This document shows, piece after piece, positions 1 through 34,902 of a DNA stretch of 64,000 nt (position 1 is its first letter; the number at the start of each line of letters is the position of its first letter). This DNA is from Strongylocentrotus droebachiensis (Eukaryota; Echinodermata; Echinoidea; Camarodonta; Strongylocentrotidae). The stretch lies in assembly GCA_035222895.1 (NCBI GenBank), contig JAVYIG010000632.1, positions 434,001 through 498,000 of the forward strand, given 5' to 3'. Below the pieces are notes generated by a model. The model ran no database searches, was not told where the DNA came from, and saw only the letters and a list, made by a program, of their open reading frames with translations. The position numbers were made by a program, and so were the translations under genes.

Positions 1-804
1 GAGACTGAGAAAAAAAAACTGGAAAAAAAAACTCTCTTCCTTTCAAATTAGGAACGTAGTTTAACTTCAAATAGTAGATCCTAATCTTTATTTGCATTAT
101 GTAATTCATGTTGAGACACATAGATTTTTGAAAACCACTAAAAAGTAGCATTTGAGGACTCAAATATACTGTACCTAACTATATAAGGCGCACCCCCGAC
201 TTTCGATATTTTGCTGACAGAAAAAAGTGTTCCTTAATTGCGGACGTTGGGGAAAGCAGCAACCACGAGGCTAGGCTAGTTAACTGGCTGTATGCTCGCG
301 CTCGCACAATGGACGCCAAATGTGGAATCAAATGCGATTCAGGGTTGCGATATCCGAGTAAAGAGCAACACGATTTTTAAAGGGGTTCTTAAGAAAACAC
401 GAGTGGCTCATGATGCATAGTTATTTACATTTAAATTATTGTTTTATGAATATTCTGTGGTAAAACCCCGGGGTAAAACACCTTCATTCAAACTTTTAAT
501 CAAAATCAAAGCACAAGCTCGATCAAAAAGTAATCGTACAGCGACACTGAGCGTGCATGCAGCATTCGTGTATGTACACACACCGGCACCACGCACCGCA
601 CCTGTCACCGCAAGTCATTTACGCACACCACCATCTTGCATACATGTATGAAAGACACAATAGACACGATACTAGTAGGTCCTAAAGATATTGCGTGTAA
701 TTTATTACGAAAAAGGTCCTGTGAACCACAGATTTTACAAAATGTTTTTTTCTTTGTTCACAAGACAAATTAAATGCCATTTTAACAAACATCTTGAAAA
801 AAAA

Positions 805-928
805 AGATTTTCCCTGACCTTCCAGAAGAAATGGATGAATTCCCTGACTTTCCCTGACTTTTTGCTTCTGGAAAAAACGTTTTTAATTTCCCTGACTTTC
901 CAGAAATTCCCTGACCCGTACGAACCCT
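805..928. repeat. Short-period CCCTGACTTTCC-type repeat
   Basis: Several copies of TTCCCTGACTTTCC lie close together, with inverted TTCCAGAAG/CTTCTGGAA pieces. The stretch ends in GACCCGTACGAACCCTG. It looks like one end of a transposon-derived repeat in the OPA1 intron at the left edge. The other end was not found. Confidence 0.4.
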
Positions 929-1101
929 GAGGTGTATTGTCCGTAAAATAAATAACCCTAAGAATAATTGGGGTCATCCATCTTCATATCAAATTTCAGG
1001 GGGTCAACAGAATTACATGTACACCAAGTTACTATTTTTAATAACAAGAATGCTTCTTCTACTTTCTTTCATTCAACATGAAATAATTATCAAGATTTGT
1101 A

Positions 1102-1280
1102 CAGTGGAACCTCATTATGACGAGGTCCTTGGGAACATGGAAAGTACCTTGTTATATCAGGAATCTTGTTAGATCAGGGTAAACCTACAAAAGAATATCA
1201 AGAGCCGGGACCAGCAAAATCACCTTGTTATTACACAGATACCTTGTTAAATCAGAGCTCTTTATAATGAGGTTCCACTG
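1102..1280. mobile_element. MITE with TA target duplication
   Basis: The element is about 180 bp. Its first 17 bases, CAGTGGAACCTCATTAT, recur as a perfect inverted copy at the other end. It is flanked by TA on both sides, as expected for a Tc1/mariner-type non-autonomous element. No coding capacity. Confidence 0.8.
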
Positions 1281-1389
1281 TATTACTTTGCTGAAGAAAT
1301 CATTTTTCTCATACAACTTTAAGCTTGTTCATGATCATAATTTATCCTCTAGGAACAAGGTCTTTTAAGAACAGACATGTAAAAAATAC

Positions 1390-23530
<22,141 letters not shown>

Positions 23531-23660
23531 CCTGATTTTACTTTCTTCTCTGAATAAGACAAGATTCAAAGGGAAATACCTCGCTTCACGGAGACCATTT
23601 CTCCTCTTGACTTTTGCACGGGCGCAGATTCATCAGAATTATCGCATAGTCTTTTATTCA
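23531..23660 (-). promoter_or_regulatory. OPA1: OPA1 5' UTR and presumed promoter-proximal region
   Basis: This is the sequence immediately upstream of the OPA1 initiator on the minus strand. No TATA box or other core element could be assigned. The transcription start and any non-coding 5' exon are unknown, so this entry is placed by position only. Confidence 0.3.
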
Positions 23661-24030
23661 GGTGTTTAGTGATTAACGTCGAACGGTTTTAGGGACACCG
23701 CCTGCGTATTTATTATTATAACCGACTCTTGAAGTAGATATTAAATCATTGTATATAATACTCGATTTTGTTTCATGGATAAGTTCTCAGAATTGTTCTC
23801 ACCCGGTGGCAGTGCATTCGTCCTCGCAAAACCGCCTTGTTCGGGGGGGTCAACTTTAAAAATAAAGCTCAGGGAGAAATAAGACACTATCAAACCCAAA
23901 CATAGCGAACATGTGCCTATTCTTCTTATACCCTATGTGTCTCAAAATAAAGATCTTGAAGGTTTTGAACCATATAATCATTAGTCGGGATCTGTTAGAT
24001 GAAGAAGTGGTCAGGGTCGTTTACAATGAT
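23661..24030. other. Intergenic, nothing recognised
   Basis: Upstream flank of OPA1. I see no open frame, RNA gene or clear repeat here. Confidence 0.5.
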
Positions 24031-24046
24031 CAATGGGGGGGGGGCA

Positions 24047-24660
24047 GTGGCGGATCCAGGGGGGCCGGCCCCCCCCCCCCCCCTTGGAAAAAAAGAAGGG
24101 GAAAAAAAGAAGGAAAAAAAAAAGGAGGAAAAAAAAAAAAAGGGGGGGAAAGATTTTTTTTTTAAAGTGTTCCTCCCCCCCTCCCACCCACTGAACGAAA
24201 TATTTGACGACGTAATTTTTTCAATTTCCGGGCCCCCCCCCCAAAAAAAAAAAGTGCCCCTGGATGCTAATCTGACGGTGATTTAATGCCTAAAACCCCT
24301 GAGCTTCTGGGGGCTCCGCCCGCTGGACCACACGCCAATCAGTGTCCTGCCAGTGTCACAAATAAAGTATAAAAATATGTTCATCTGACCGTAATCAAAT
24401 GCCTAAAACCCCTGAGATTCTGGGGTTTCCGCACCCTCGACCCCACCGGGGGCCCTAAATCGACCCCTGAATGCTTATCTGACCGTAATTTATTGCCTTG
24501 AACCCCTGAGTTTTCGGGGGCGGACAAGGTATCAAAATATGTTCATCTGACGCAGGCGCGTAGTCATGGGGGCGGTGGGGGCGCCCCCAAACAAAAAAAC
24601 GCTGGCCAAATATACAACATAATTGTCGATTTGTTTCTGCTCTTCCCCCCCCCCCCTTTA
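24047..24660. repeat. hAT-like termini and degenerate ~115-bp tandem repeat
   Basis: It starts with CAGTGGCGGATCCAGGGG, a terminus of the CAGnGGCGGATC type often seen on hAT-like elements. Three degenerate units containing CCTAAAACCCCTGAG and ATCTGACCGTAAT follow (24262-24550). A second terminus-like CAGGCGCGTAGTCATGGGG is at 24552. Pure G, C and A runs produce spurious frames. Matching right ends could not be assigned with certainty; a candidate is at 33540. Confidence 0.5.
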
Positions 24661-25624
24661 ATAGTAAATATCCATGTAATCTTACAATCTTAGCAGGAGG
24701 ATTAACGTTAGTGCCTTGTGAAGCAATAATTAGATCTCGTCACCGGCTGCTTGTGGTCACTACTGTCTATGACGGCAGGTGGGCGGGACGTTGTTCTTTT
24801 ATTTAGAAAAGTCTCGTCCCCAGCCAGTTTTAGACACCAGCGAGGTCTTTAAATCAACTATAAATTTTATATCTAGACTCTGTTTTGAGAGAAATTAAAA
24901 GGGGAAAATAAATAATGCCCTTTTACGGTTACCTTAAGCCGGTCGTTAACAGTGAAAGGAAAAGAAAAAAAAAAGAAGAGGAATAGTTCAAAAGTTAATT
25001 AATTCGTTTTCTTAAAAAAGAAACTCCTTATATACTGTAAAGTTTATAATGGTATCAAAAGCCATTTGGTGGGGTACAAGCTGTTGAAGCTTAAAGTATG
25101 CACGGGGTTTATTTATTACGTTCGTTTATTACGTTTTTTTTCTTTTAAAATATTATATATAGCCGTTTGAGCCTGGGGCTAAAGTATCATTAGTTACACA
25201 TTATCTGAATCCGTTAATTATGAGGTCAAGTTATATCGTCTGGAGTTACTGTTTTATTTTCGATGTTGGTTTTTTTTTTTTTTTTTTTTTTTTTTGTCAC
25301 AGTAAGAAGACTGTATTAATACTTTGTGTAAAAGGCTGCCACGCCATGATTTAGAATAAGTGATGGGAGGGGTTTCGAACATGACAGCATATATTATGCT
25401 TATGTGTATGAATGTGGTTGATAGTGTTGAAGGGTGGGGTGATGGTATGTGTGGTATGTTTTCCGGTTCCGATGTCTGCCTGTACTTGTTTAATTTGCAA
25501 TCTAACTTGAAAGTGTTTGTTTTTCCTAGAGTTGGAAATGCATCAAGCTTCCCATTTACTGTGAAACTGTCACCACTATGTACATTTCTAAAGGTTCTTT
25601 GTTACAGGTATAGATTCATAGTTC

Positions 25625-28600
25625 TTGATGTCGGTTAATTTAAAATTACTCTCAATTAATGTCAGAGGACTGAGAGATAGAGTCAAAAGAAAGAAGATTT
25701 TTCAGTGGTGCAAAATGTCGGCAAATATGATATTCTTGCAGGAAACCTTTAGCACAGAAGACATTGAATACAGTTGGAAGGGTGATTGGGAAGGCTCAAT
25801 GTTTTTTAGCCACGGGAGTAACCACAGTAGGGGGGTTATTGTAATGTTTAAACCAGGTATTACTTTTGTGGTGGAAAAAACCTTAATTGACGAAGGGGGA
25901 AGATACGTCATCATTAAAGGCAAATGTCAAGGCGAAAAGCTAATATTAGGAAGCGTGTACTTTCCCTCAAGGAATAAAGAAAACGCCCAATGTGATTTTC
26001 TGTCTGATCTAAATAAAATAATTTGTTCTGTATTTAGTCAAGAATATTCCTTGATAATTGGAGGAGACTTCAATGTTATTATGAATCATAATTTGGATTA
26101 CATGGGTGCAAGTAATATTTCGAAAAGCAAATATAGGGACTCATTATTAGACTTTCTTGATAAGCTCGATTTAATTGATGTGTGGCATAAGCGTCATCCT
26201 AATAAGAAAGAATTCACTTTCAGACAGAAGCAGCCATTAGTTCAGAGTAGATTGGATTATATCTTCATTTCTTCGAAAGTAGACAAGTTGATAAGAAAGT
26301 CTGAAATTTTGCCTTCTATTACACCTGACCATGCTGGAGTTAGAATAGAATTTAACAATTTATTCGATAGTTTTGTTTATGGGAAATCGTCTTGGAAGTT
26401 TAATAGTAGTCTATGTAATGAAAAAGATTTTGTAGATGGGGTAAAAAAGAAGATTTATGAAATAGAGGAAACTTGGCGGAATCAAATAACGAGCAAAATT
26501 AAATTTTGGGATTTTATGAAAATAAAATTAAGAGAATATATAATGAAATTCTCCCGTGAAAGAGCAAAACTCAGAAGAGTCCACACTGAAAAATTGGAAA
26601 AAGAAATTAAAGACCTGGAATATCGATTGACGATCAATATTGATTGTCATAAAAGTATTCAGGATGAAATTGACATGACAAAAATGGAATTAGAGAAGCT
26701 TTTCGACTATTCACGTCAAGGGTTAAAAGTCCGTTCAAGGACAGAATGGTCTGAAGAAGGAGAAAAAAATTCAAAGTTTTTTGAACAATTACTAAAGTCA
26801 AATAAAAGGAAAAGTGTGATTAAGGAGATATATAATGAAAATAAGGAAACTGTGAGAGATGGCAAAGGGATTTTGAAGATTATCAGGGAGTTTTACGAGA
26901 ATTTATATGCATGTAAAAATGGTGAAATTACAGAGGATATTGAAAATATGTTCTTAAATGAATTACCCAAATTAAGTAAAGAAAATAAAGAGTATTGTGA
27001 AGGCAAGATAACACTGGCAGAATGCTATCAGAGAGTAAAGGAAATGAAATGGAACAAATCACCAGGCAATGACGGCTTCTCGACTGAGTTTTATTTCACG
27101 TTCTGGCCAATTTTAGGGAAAACAATAGTGGAGGCTTTTAATGAAAGTTTTGAAACAAAAATGTTATCAAACTCACAGAGACAGGGGGTAATTACACTAA
27201 TTGAGAAAGAAGGCAAAGACCCTTTGTACATGAAAAACTATAGGCCAATTACTCTCTTAAATGTAGATTATAAAATATTGTCGAAAGTATTAGCTACAAG
27301 GGTAAAGGAGGTATTGGAGGATATTATTCATTACGATCAGGTGGGCTATGTTAAAGATCGGAATATTGGGGAAGCGGTTCGGTTAATTGATGATACATTC
27401 TTTCAGTCCTTGTATCAGCCTGTAGGCTTTTTAATTGCCGTAGATTTTGAAAAGGCATTCGATTGCATTTCCCATAAACTTTTATTTAAAGCTTTGGAAC
27501 AGTTTGGGTTTGGTAAAGTTTTGTGTTCTTGGGTTAAAACCCTCTACACTAATGTTAGCAGTTGCGTGATGAACGGGGAACACTCAACAGGATATTTTGG
27601 AATTAATAGAGGGGTAAGACAAGGTGACCCCTTATCTCCATATTTATTTGTAATAGTTATCGCATTACTAGCTCGTTATATTAGGAAAGATGAGAGCATT
27701 AAAGGGGTAGGATTCGGGAATAAAGAAATAAAGCAAGTTTTGTATGCCGATGATATTACATTGTTTTTAAAAGATATGGATTCAATTAATAAAGTGAAGA
27801 AAGTTTTCAAAAACTTTGAAAAATTAAGTGGGTTGAAGATAAATCGTCCTTGTTTTCACGAAGTGACGGTAGTGAGGAAAATCGTAATGCAAAGTGAATG
27901 CAATTTTTTTTCACTACCGTCACTTCGTGAAAACAGCGACGAAATATGGATAAGACAAATTTTATGTGGTTAGGAGAGGAAAGTGATAGGCCGGGTTTAC
28001 CTTTTTTTGGACATAGGGTACAACATATAAAGATCCTAGGGGTATATTTCGCACGTCATTCCAAAATAAAAGATGATTTGAACTATAAGGAAATTTTGAG
28101 CAAAATCAAAAGACTAATCGGTTGGTGGAAGCAACGAGATTTAACGATGTTTGGCAAAATTAAATTGTTGAAGATATATGTATTTTCAAAACTAAATTAT
28201 GTTTCGTCTCTTATGACAGTCCCACAAAACATTTTTGAAGAAATCGAAAAGATTTCTTTTAATTTTATTTGGGGAGGGAGAGACAGAATAAAACGGAAAA
28301 TATTATATCAAGATTACTGCGCTGGGGGACTCAGAGTAACGAATTTTAAGATATTTATCAAGACTCAGAGAATAATGTGGATCAAACGGTTGCTCTATGC
28401 AGAAAAGTGTTCAGGTTGGAAAGTAACCTTTGACCACTTTTTCAGATCACTGGGGGGTCGAATTATATTTCTTTGTAATTATGATATAAATAAAATGGAC
28501 TTGAAGGGTATACCATCTTTTTATAAAGACATGTTGAAGGCATGGCAAGAATTAGATAAATGCAGACACTTTGGAGAAAATAAGAATAATCCGATTATAT

Positions 28601-29484
28601 TTAGCAATAAGTGTATATGTCTCAGCAATAAAACATTTTTTGATGTCGAACTATTTCAGAAAGGTATACTTCAAGCATCAGATATAATTGTCAGAGGTCA
28701 TTTAAAACCGATCTTACATTTTTTAAATTTGGGTTTTGAAACTAAAAGCTTGCTTAGAATTCAAAAGATCTTTTCAGCAATTAGAAACGATTGGATACAA
28801 AGTGATTTTATGGAAGTGGACACTGAAAATTTTGAAATAGAATTGATGATATTTGGACGTTTACAGAAACTATGTGATATAAAATCTAGGCGGTTATATG
28901 ATTACTTCACTGAAGACCTTCAAAAAGAGTATACATTACATGTTACAGATGGCAACTGTCAATTTGATCTTGGAATGACGGAGTTGAAAGAAACATTCAC
29001 AAGGATGAAATGTGCAATGCTTTGTAATAAACATAGAGAGTTTCAATACAAACAATTACAAGGGGCTGTATATACGAAAAGAGAGCTCTTTAAATTTGGT
29101 TTTGAGTCAGACCATTTTTGTTCCTTTTGTAGACTAGAAGTAGAGACATACCAACATTTATTTTTAGATTGTCTTAAAGTTAAAAGATTATGGCAGGAGG
29201 TAATTCAAAAGTTACATTTAATCGAAATTGACATTGATGATTGGAAACCCATTTTTATGGGAATATCCGGCAATACTGCGAGAATATTTGTAATAAATTG
29301 TATCATATTTTTAGTAAAGTATATCATTTTTATTTCTAGAAAAGAAGGAACTTTGCCATCTGTACAGAAAACAGTACATATGCTTAAAAATTACAGAGAC
29401 GAGGAATACAAAATAGCCTTCAAAAAGGGGAAACTGGGGATGCACTTACAGAAATGGGAACAAATCGATGCATTTTTACTTTAA
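25625..29484 (+). pseudogene. LINE ORF2: endonuclease and reverse transcriptase, frame broken by a MITE
   Basis: The first part (25625-27844) has apurinic-type endonuclease motifs: SINVRGLR, FLQETF, GGDFNV, SRLDYIF and PDHAGV. Reverse transcriptase motifs follow: NYRPITLLNVDYKILSK, AVDFEKAFD, GVRQGDPLSPYLF and LYADD. After a 97-bp insertion plus a 4-bp target duplication the frame resumes at 27946 (DKTNFMWLG). It ends in a C-terminal CCHC-like element (FCSFCRLEVETYQHLFLDC). The 101 added bases shift the frame, so the reading frame is broken. The motif style resembles the L1/Tx1 clade; the clade call is from memory. Confidence 0.9.
27845..27941. mobile_element. 97-bp MITE inserted in the LINE
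   Basis: The ends are ~31-bp inverted copies (CGTCCTTGTTTTCACGAAGT and the inverse of CACTTCGTGAAAACAGCGAC) with two mismatches. AAAT is duplicated on both sides (27841-27844 and 27942-27945). A related copy is at 46160-46236. Confidence 0.9.
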
Positions 29485-30209
29485 TGGATGTGGGTATTAT
29501 TATTATTTATTAGTATTATTAATTCTCTCTCGTGTACAGGTGGACAAACCGGAACAGGTTGCATGCAGTGTGTGTGTCGGCGTGAAGGGGGTATGATGAG
29601 ATGGGTGGGCAAGGGGGGGGGGGGGGTTAAGAGTTTGTGTGGTGTGAGTTGAGGGAACAGGTTGCATGCAGTGTGTGTTTGTATGTGTGTTTATGTGTGT
29701 GAAAGGTGGTGTGGGTGGGCTAGAGGGGAGGGGGGGGGGTGTGAGAGTGTTGTGATAGGATGGTAATATGTAACTTTAAACCTTCCTCTACTGTTATTTT
29801 GATTATACACTGTTACATGCAAGACTTTTTTTTTTCCTTTTTTTTCCTCTATGTTCATTGATTGATGTAACTTATGAAATGTCTTGTATCAAAGATCTTG
29901 TTTTATATTGCTTATCTTGATAATTTCTTGTTATGTGAATTTCTTGTTATGTGAAATTATGAGGAAGGAAATAAAATATCATTTAAAACAAAAAAAATCT
30001 ACACTTTAAACCTTCCTCTACTGTTATTTTGATTATACACTGTTACATGCAAGAATTTTTTTTTTTTTTTCAATGTTCATTGATTGATGTAACTCATGAA
30101 GTGTCTTGTATCAAAGATCTTGTTTTATATTGCGTATTTTGATAATTTCTTGTTATGTGAAATTATGAGGAAGGAAATAAAATATCATTCAAAAAAAAAA
30201 AAAAAATAA
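29485..30209 (+). repeat. LINE 3' UTR with tandemly duplicated tail
   Basis: GT-rich sequence is followed by two copies of a ~210-bp tail. Both start ACTTTAAACCTTCCTCTACT and end GAGGAAGGAAATAAAATATC plus an A run. Copy 1 also has an internal 16-bp duplication (TTTCTTGTTATGTGAA). A second truncated insertion, or copying of the tail, would explain the arrangement. Confidence 0.8.
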
Positions 30210-30269
30210 AGAAAGAAAGGAGATAAAGGAAGAGGACGTAGGAAAAAAAAAGGAGCAGACAAAAAACAT

Positions 30270-33200
30270 TTTTGAAATTCAGACAAGGATTAAGAGACGA
30301 AAATGGTAATACGATCGTCTTCTTTCTCTAATGATTTAATGAAACCTAAAAGCTTCCGCGCTTTGCGCGGGAGGGGGGGGGGGGGGGGGGAGGTAAACTG
30401 AAATTCAGACGAGGATTATTTTCGAGAATGGTACAATGAATCGTCTTCTTTCTCTAATAATTTAATGAAACTGAATTCAGACAAGGATTAAGAGTCGAGA
30501 TCGGTACAACGAACCGCCTTCTTTCTCCAATGATTTAATGAAACATAAAAGTTTCCGCGCTTTGCGCGAAAGGGGGAAAACTGAATTCAGACGAGGATTA
30601 TTTTCGAGAATGGTACAATGAATCGTCTTTTTTCTCTAATAATTTAATGAAACTGAATTCAGACAAGGATTAAGAGTCGAGATCGGTACAACGAACCGCC
30701 TTCTTTCTCTAATGATTTAATGAAACGTAAAAGTTTCCGCGCTTTGCGCGAAAGGGGGAAAACTGAATTCAGAAGAGGATTATTTTCGAGAATGGTACAA
30801 TGAATCGTCTTCTTTCTCTAATGATTTAATGAAACGTAAAAGTTTCCGCGCTTTGCGCGAAAGGGGGAAAACTGAATTCAGACGAGGATTATTTTCGAGA
30901 ATGGTACAATGAATCGTCTTTTTTCTCTAATGATTTAATGAAACGTAAAAGTTTCCGCGCTTTGCGCGAAAGGGGGAAAACTGAATTCAGACGAGGATTA
31001 TTTTCGAGAATGGTACAATGAATCGTCTTTTTTCTCTAATAATTTAATGAAACTGAATTCAGACAAGGATTAAGAGTCGAGATCGGTACAACGAACCGCC
31101 TTCTTTCTCTAATGATTTAATGAAACGTAAAAGTTTCCGCGCTTTGCGCGAAAGGGGGAAAACTGAATTCAGTAGAGGATTATTTTCGAGAATGGTACAA
31201 TGAATCGTCTTCTTTCTCTAATGATTTAATGAAACGTAAAAGTTTCCGCGCTTTGCGCGAAAGGGGGAAAACTGAATTCAGACGAGGATTATTTTCGAGA
31301 ATGGTACAATGAATCGTCTTCTTTCTCTAATAATTTAATGAAACTTAATTCAGACAAGGATTAAGAGTCGAGATCGGTACAACGAACCGCCTTCTTTCTC
31401 TAATGATTTAATGAAACATAAAAGTTTCCGCGCTTTGCGCGAAAGGGGGAAAACTGAATTCAGACGAGGATTATTCTCGAGAATGGTACAATGAATCGTC
31501 TTTTTTCTCTAATAATTTAATGAAACTGAATTCAGACAAGGATTAAGAGTCGAGATCGGTACAACGAACCGCCTTCTTTCTCTAATGATTTAATGAAACG
31601 TAAAAGTTTCCGCGCTTTGCGCGAAAGGGGGAAAACTGAATTCAGAAGAGGATTATTTTCGAGAATGGTACAATGAATCGTCTTCTTTCTCTAATGATTT
31701 AATGAAACGTAAAAGTTTCCGCGCTTTGCGCGAAAGGGGGAAAACTGAATTCAGACGAGGATTATTTTCGAGAATGGTACAATGAATCGTCTTTTTTCTC
31801 TAATAATTTAATGAAACTGAATTCAGACAAGGATTAAGAGTCGAGATCGGTACAACGAACGGCCTTCTTTCTATGATTTAATGAAACGTAAAAGTCTTTG
31901 CGCGAAAGGGGGAAAACTGAATTCAGACGAGGATTATTTTCGAGAATGGTACAATGAATCGTCTTTTTTCTCTAATAATTTAATGAAACTGAATTCAGAC
32001 AAGGATTAAGAGTCGAGATCGGTACAACGAACCGCCTTCTTTCTCTAATGATTTAATGAAACATAAAAGTTTCCGCGCTTTGCGCGAAAGGGGGAAAACT
32101 GAATTCAGTAGAGGATTATTTTCGAGAATGGTACAATGAATCGTCTTCTTTCTCTAATGATTTAATGAAACGTAAAAGTTTCCGCGCTTTGCGCGAAAGG
32201 GGGAAAACTGAATTCAGACGAGGATTATTTTCGAGAATGGTACAATGAATCGTCTTCTTTCTCTAATAATTTAATGAAACTGAATTCAGACAAGGATTAA
32301 GAGTCGAGATCGGTACAACGAACCGCCTTCTTTCTCTAATGATTTAATGAAACATAAAAGTTTCCGCGCTTTGCGCGAAAGGGGGAAAACTGAATTCAGA
32401 CGAGGATTATTCTCGAGAATGGTACAATGAATCGTCTTTTTTCTCTAATAATTTAATGAAACTGAATTCAGACAAGGATTAAGAGTCGAGATCGGTACAA
32501 CGAACCGCCTTCTTTCTCTAATGATTTAATGAAACGTAAAAGTTTCCGCGCTTTGCGCGAAAGGGGGAAAAACCTGAATTCAGAAGAGGATTATTTTCGA
32601 GAATGGTACAATGAATCGTCTTCTTTCTCTAATGATTTAATGAAACGTAAAAGTTTCGCGCTTTGCGCGAAAGGGGAAAACTGAATTCAGACGAGGATTA
32701 TTTTCGAGAATGGTACAATGAATCGTCTTTTTTCTCTAATAATTTAATGAAACTGAATTCAGACAAGGATTAAGAGTCGAGATCGGTACAACGAACGGCC
32801 TTCTTTCTATGATTTAATGAAACGTAAAAGTCTTTGCGCGAAAGGGGGAAAACTGAATTCAGACGAGGATTATTTTCGAGAATGGTACAATGAATCGTCT
32901 TTTTTCTCTAATAATTTAATGAAACTGAATTCAGACAAGGATTAAGAGTCGGAGATCGGTACAACGAACCGCCTTCTTTCTATAATGATTTAATGAAACG
33001 TAAAAGTTTCCGCGCTTTGCGCGAAAGGGGGAAAACTGAATTCAGACGAGAATTATTTTCGAGAACGGTACAATGAATCGTCTTCCTTTCTCTAATAATT
33101 TAATGGAACGTCAAAGCTTCCGCGCTATGCGCGGGAGGAGGGAAACTGAATTCAGACGAGGACTATTTTTCGAGAACGGTACAACGAATCGTCTTGTTTC

Positions 33201-33450
33201 CCTAATAATTCAATGAAATGTCAAAGCTTTCGTGCTTCGCGCAGGAGGTGGGGGAACTGAATTAAGACAAGGCTTAAGAATCGAGAATGGTAATACGAAT
33301 CGTCCTTCTGTCTGTAATGAATAAATTAAACGTAAAACTTCCGCGCTTTGCGCGGGAGGGGGGAAACTGAATTCAAACGAGGATTAAGAGTCGAGAACGG
33401 TACAACAAATCGTCTTCTTTCTCTAATAATGTTAATGAAACGTCAGAGCC
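30270..33450. repeat. Complex satellite with a 936-bp higher-order repeat
   Basis: Monomers of ~73 bp (GAATTCAGACGAGGATTATT ... TTTAATGAAA) occur with or without a ~37-bp module containing TTTCCGCGCTTTGCGCGAAA, a GC-rich hairpin. A second monomer type reads GACAAGGATTAAGAGTCGAG. Rare variants recur at a fixed distance: GTAGAGG at 31172 and 32108, and a module deletion (AAAGTCTTTGCGCG) at 31891 and 32827. This gives a 936-bp higher-order unit. Divergence is greater at both edges. No coding capacity. Confidence 0.92.
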
Positions 33451-33460
33451 CCCCCCCCCC

Positions 33461-33700
33461 CCCCCCGCTTATTCAGCGGCTGGCTTAGTCGTTGCGATTT
33501 TTTTTTGGACCAAATTTGTTTTGGCTCCCCCCCCCTAAGAAATCCTGGATCCGCGCCTTGGGGGGGGGGGGGGGGGGGTCAATACATAATAACAGAAGTC
33601 CGTGATGGAACCCTTCGTTACAACGGTTTAATTACTTAGGTCTAATATGTCAGCCATACCAGGGTTGCACCCCCCCCCCCCCCCAAAAAAAAAAAAAAAA
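33461..33700. repeat. hAT-like right terminus candidate and homopolymer runs
   Basis: CCTGGATCCGCGCC at about 33543 is close to the inverse of CAGTGGCGGATCCAGG at 24047. It could be the right end of a large composite element or of an unrelated copy. Long C, G and A runs prevent recognition of a target duplication. Confidence 0.4.
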
Positions 33701-34898
33701 AAAAAAAAAAAGACTAGCATACCTAAAGGAATACCTATACCAGAGAAGAGAAGAGAAGTGAATGACATGTTATATGATTGAAATTTTTATTCTTCTGTCG
33801 GTTCATACTTTTTCATGTTGTATATACTTATGTTTTCGTACGTTATAGAAATTCTACAAATTCATCATTATTTCCTCTTCTTCCTTCTCCTCTTTTTCTT
33901 TTTCTCCTTCTTCTTTTTCTTCTTGTACTTAATATCATTTCTATCATCAGTTTAATGTTGTTATTATTATTATTATCTTTAATAAGTAGTTCTTTTAGTT
34001 TTCTTATCTGTCTGTAAATATTACTATTTTAACTTATTAATTTTATACATGTCTGTAAGGGACCCCACTGGAAATAAGCTCTCGAGCTTTCGTGGTTATC
34101 CTGTTCAAGCTGACTTATTTTTGATCTGTTATTATTGTATATTGTTGTATGTTGGAAGCTTGTCGAATAAAAATCAATCAATCAATCAGCATACTTCCAA
34201 TGTGGGGTATATATCATCAGATTCACTGTAACAGCGGATAAAGGGGCCTCTGTTTTAAATTAAGGTGCATTTTGAAGGAAATCAAATTTGTTGAGACTGC
34301 GTTTTAAACAATATATAATTTCATGTCTGTGCTTAAAGGTAATTCAAAGTTTTGGTATGCGGTCATGAATTCGGTTCAAATGAACATATTGGAAGCATAT
34401 GCCATTTTACAATATTTCGATTTCAACTCTTTATGGTGTATAGCCCCCTCTCAAGACTGGTATTACTTTAGCTTTAAAACAATGTTTCTTGACTACAATC
34501 GACCGACTTGCTATCCCCGTTTGGAAATTATATCTCAGAACTGCATATTCTGATATTTTAATGGTCGCAGCTACTATTTGAAATATTTGATATTTACCGG
34601 GAGCACAGACAAAAAAAATTATTATTCAATTTGTCGAAAGCAGAAGTTTTTTAGGGGATAAAATTTTCCAGTGCTTCTAATAGTTAATACATCCACAGGG
34701 GCATCCAAATATATCAAATTTTTAACGAATTACTATCCATCCAATTTTCAAAATTTCCCAAAACTTAGCATTACCTTTAACAAGTCATTAAAGACGCCTG
34801 AGAAAAAAAAATGTTTTTGAAATGTTATGTTTTACTTCAAGCTGACGTATATTACAGCTTGCCCAAAGCTCAGGCGGTTGAGGCGAATTACCATTTTT
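33701..34898. other. Intergenic, low-complexity T-rich, nothing recognised
   Basis: It contains a TTC/TTA-rich stretch near 33860-34000 and an AATCAATCAATCA run near 34180. Short frames here have no recognisable content. Confidence 0.5.
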
Positions 34899-34902
34899 TT
34901 AA

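Larger units (their letters stand above)
25296..30209 (+). mobile_element. Tx1/L1-like LINE retrotransposon, disrupted
   Basis: A non-LTR retrotransposon with an endonuclease plus reverse transcriptase frame (25625-29484), a GT-rich 3' region and an A-rich tail. No ORF1 is visible upstream, so the copy is probably 5'-truncated. The left boundary is uncertain; it may start after the poly-T run at 25268-25295. The last ~210 bp of the 3' UTR occur twice in tandem (29770-29998 and 30003-30209). Confidence 0.85.

Noticed and set aside
23911-24286. Gly/Pro/Lys-rich frames near 24.1 kb
   Set aside because: They arise from homopolymer G, C and A runs at hAT-like termini.
24047-33560. One 9.5-kb composite transposon bounded by CAGTGGCGGATCC ends
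   Set aside because: The termini are similar, but homopolymer runs hide any target duplication and several same-family ends lie nearby, so the pairing cannot be supported.
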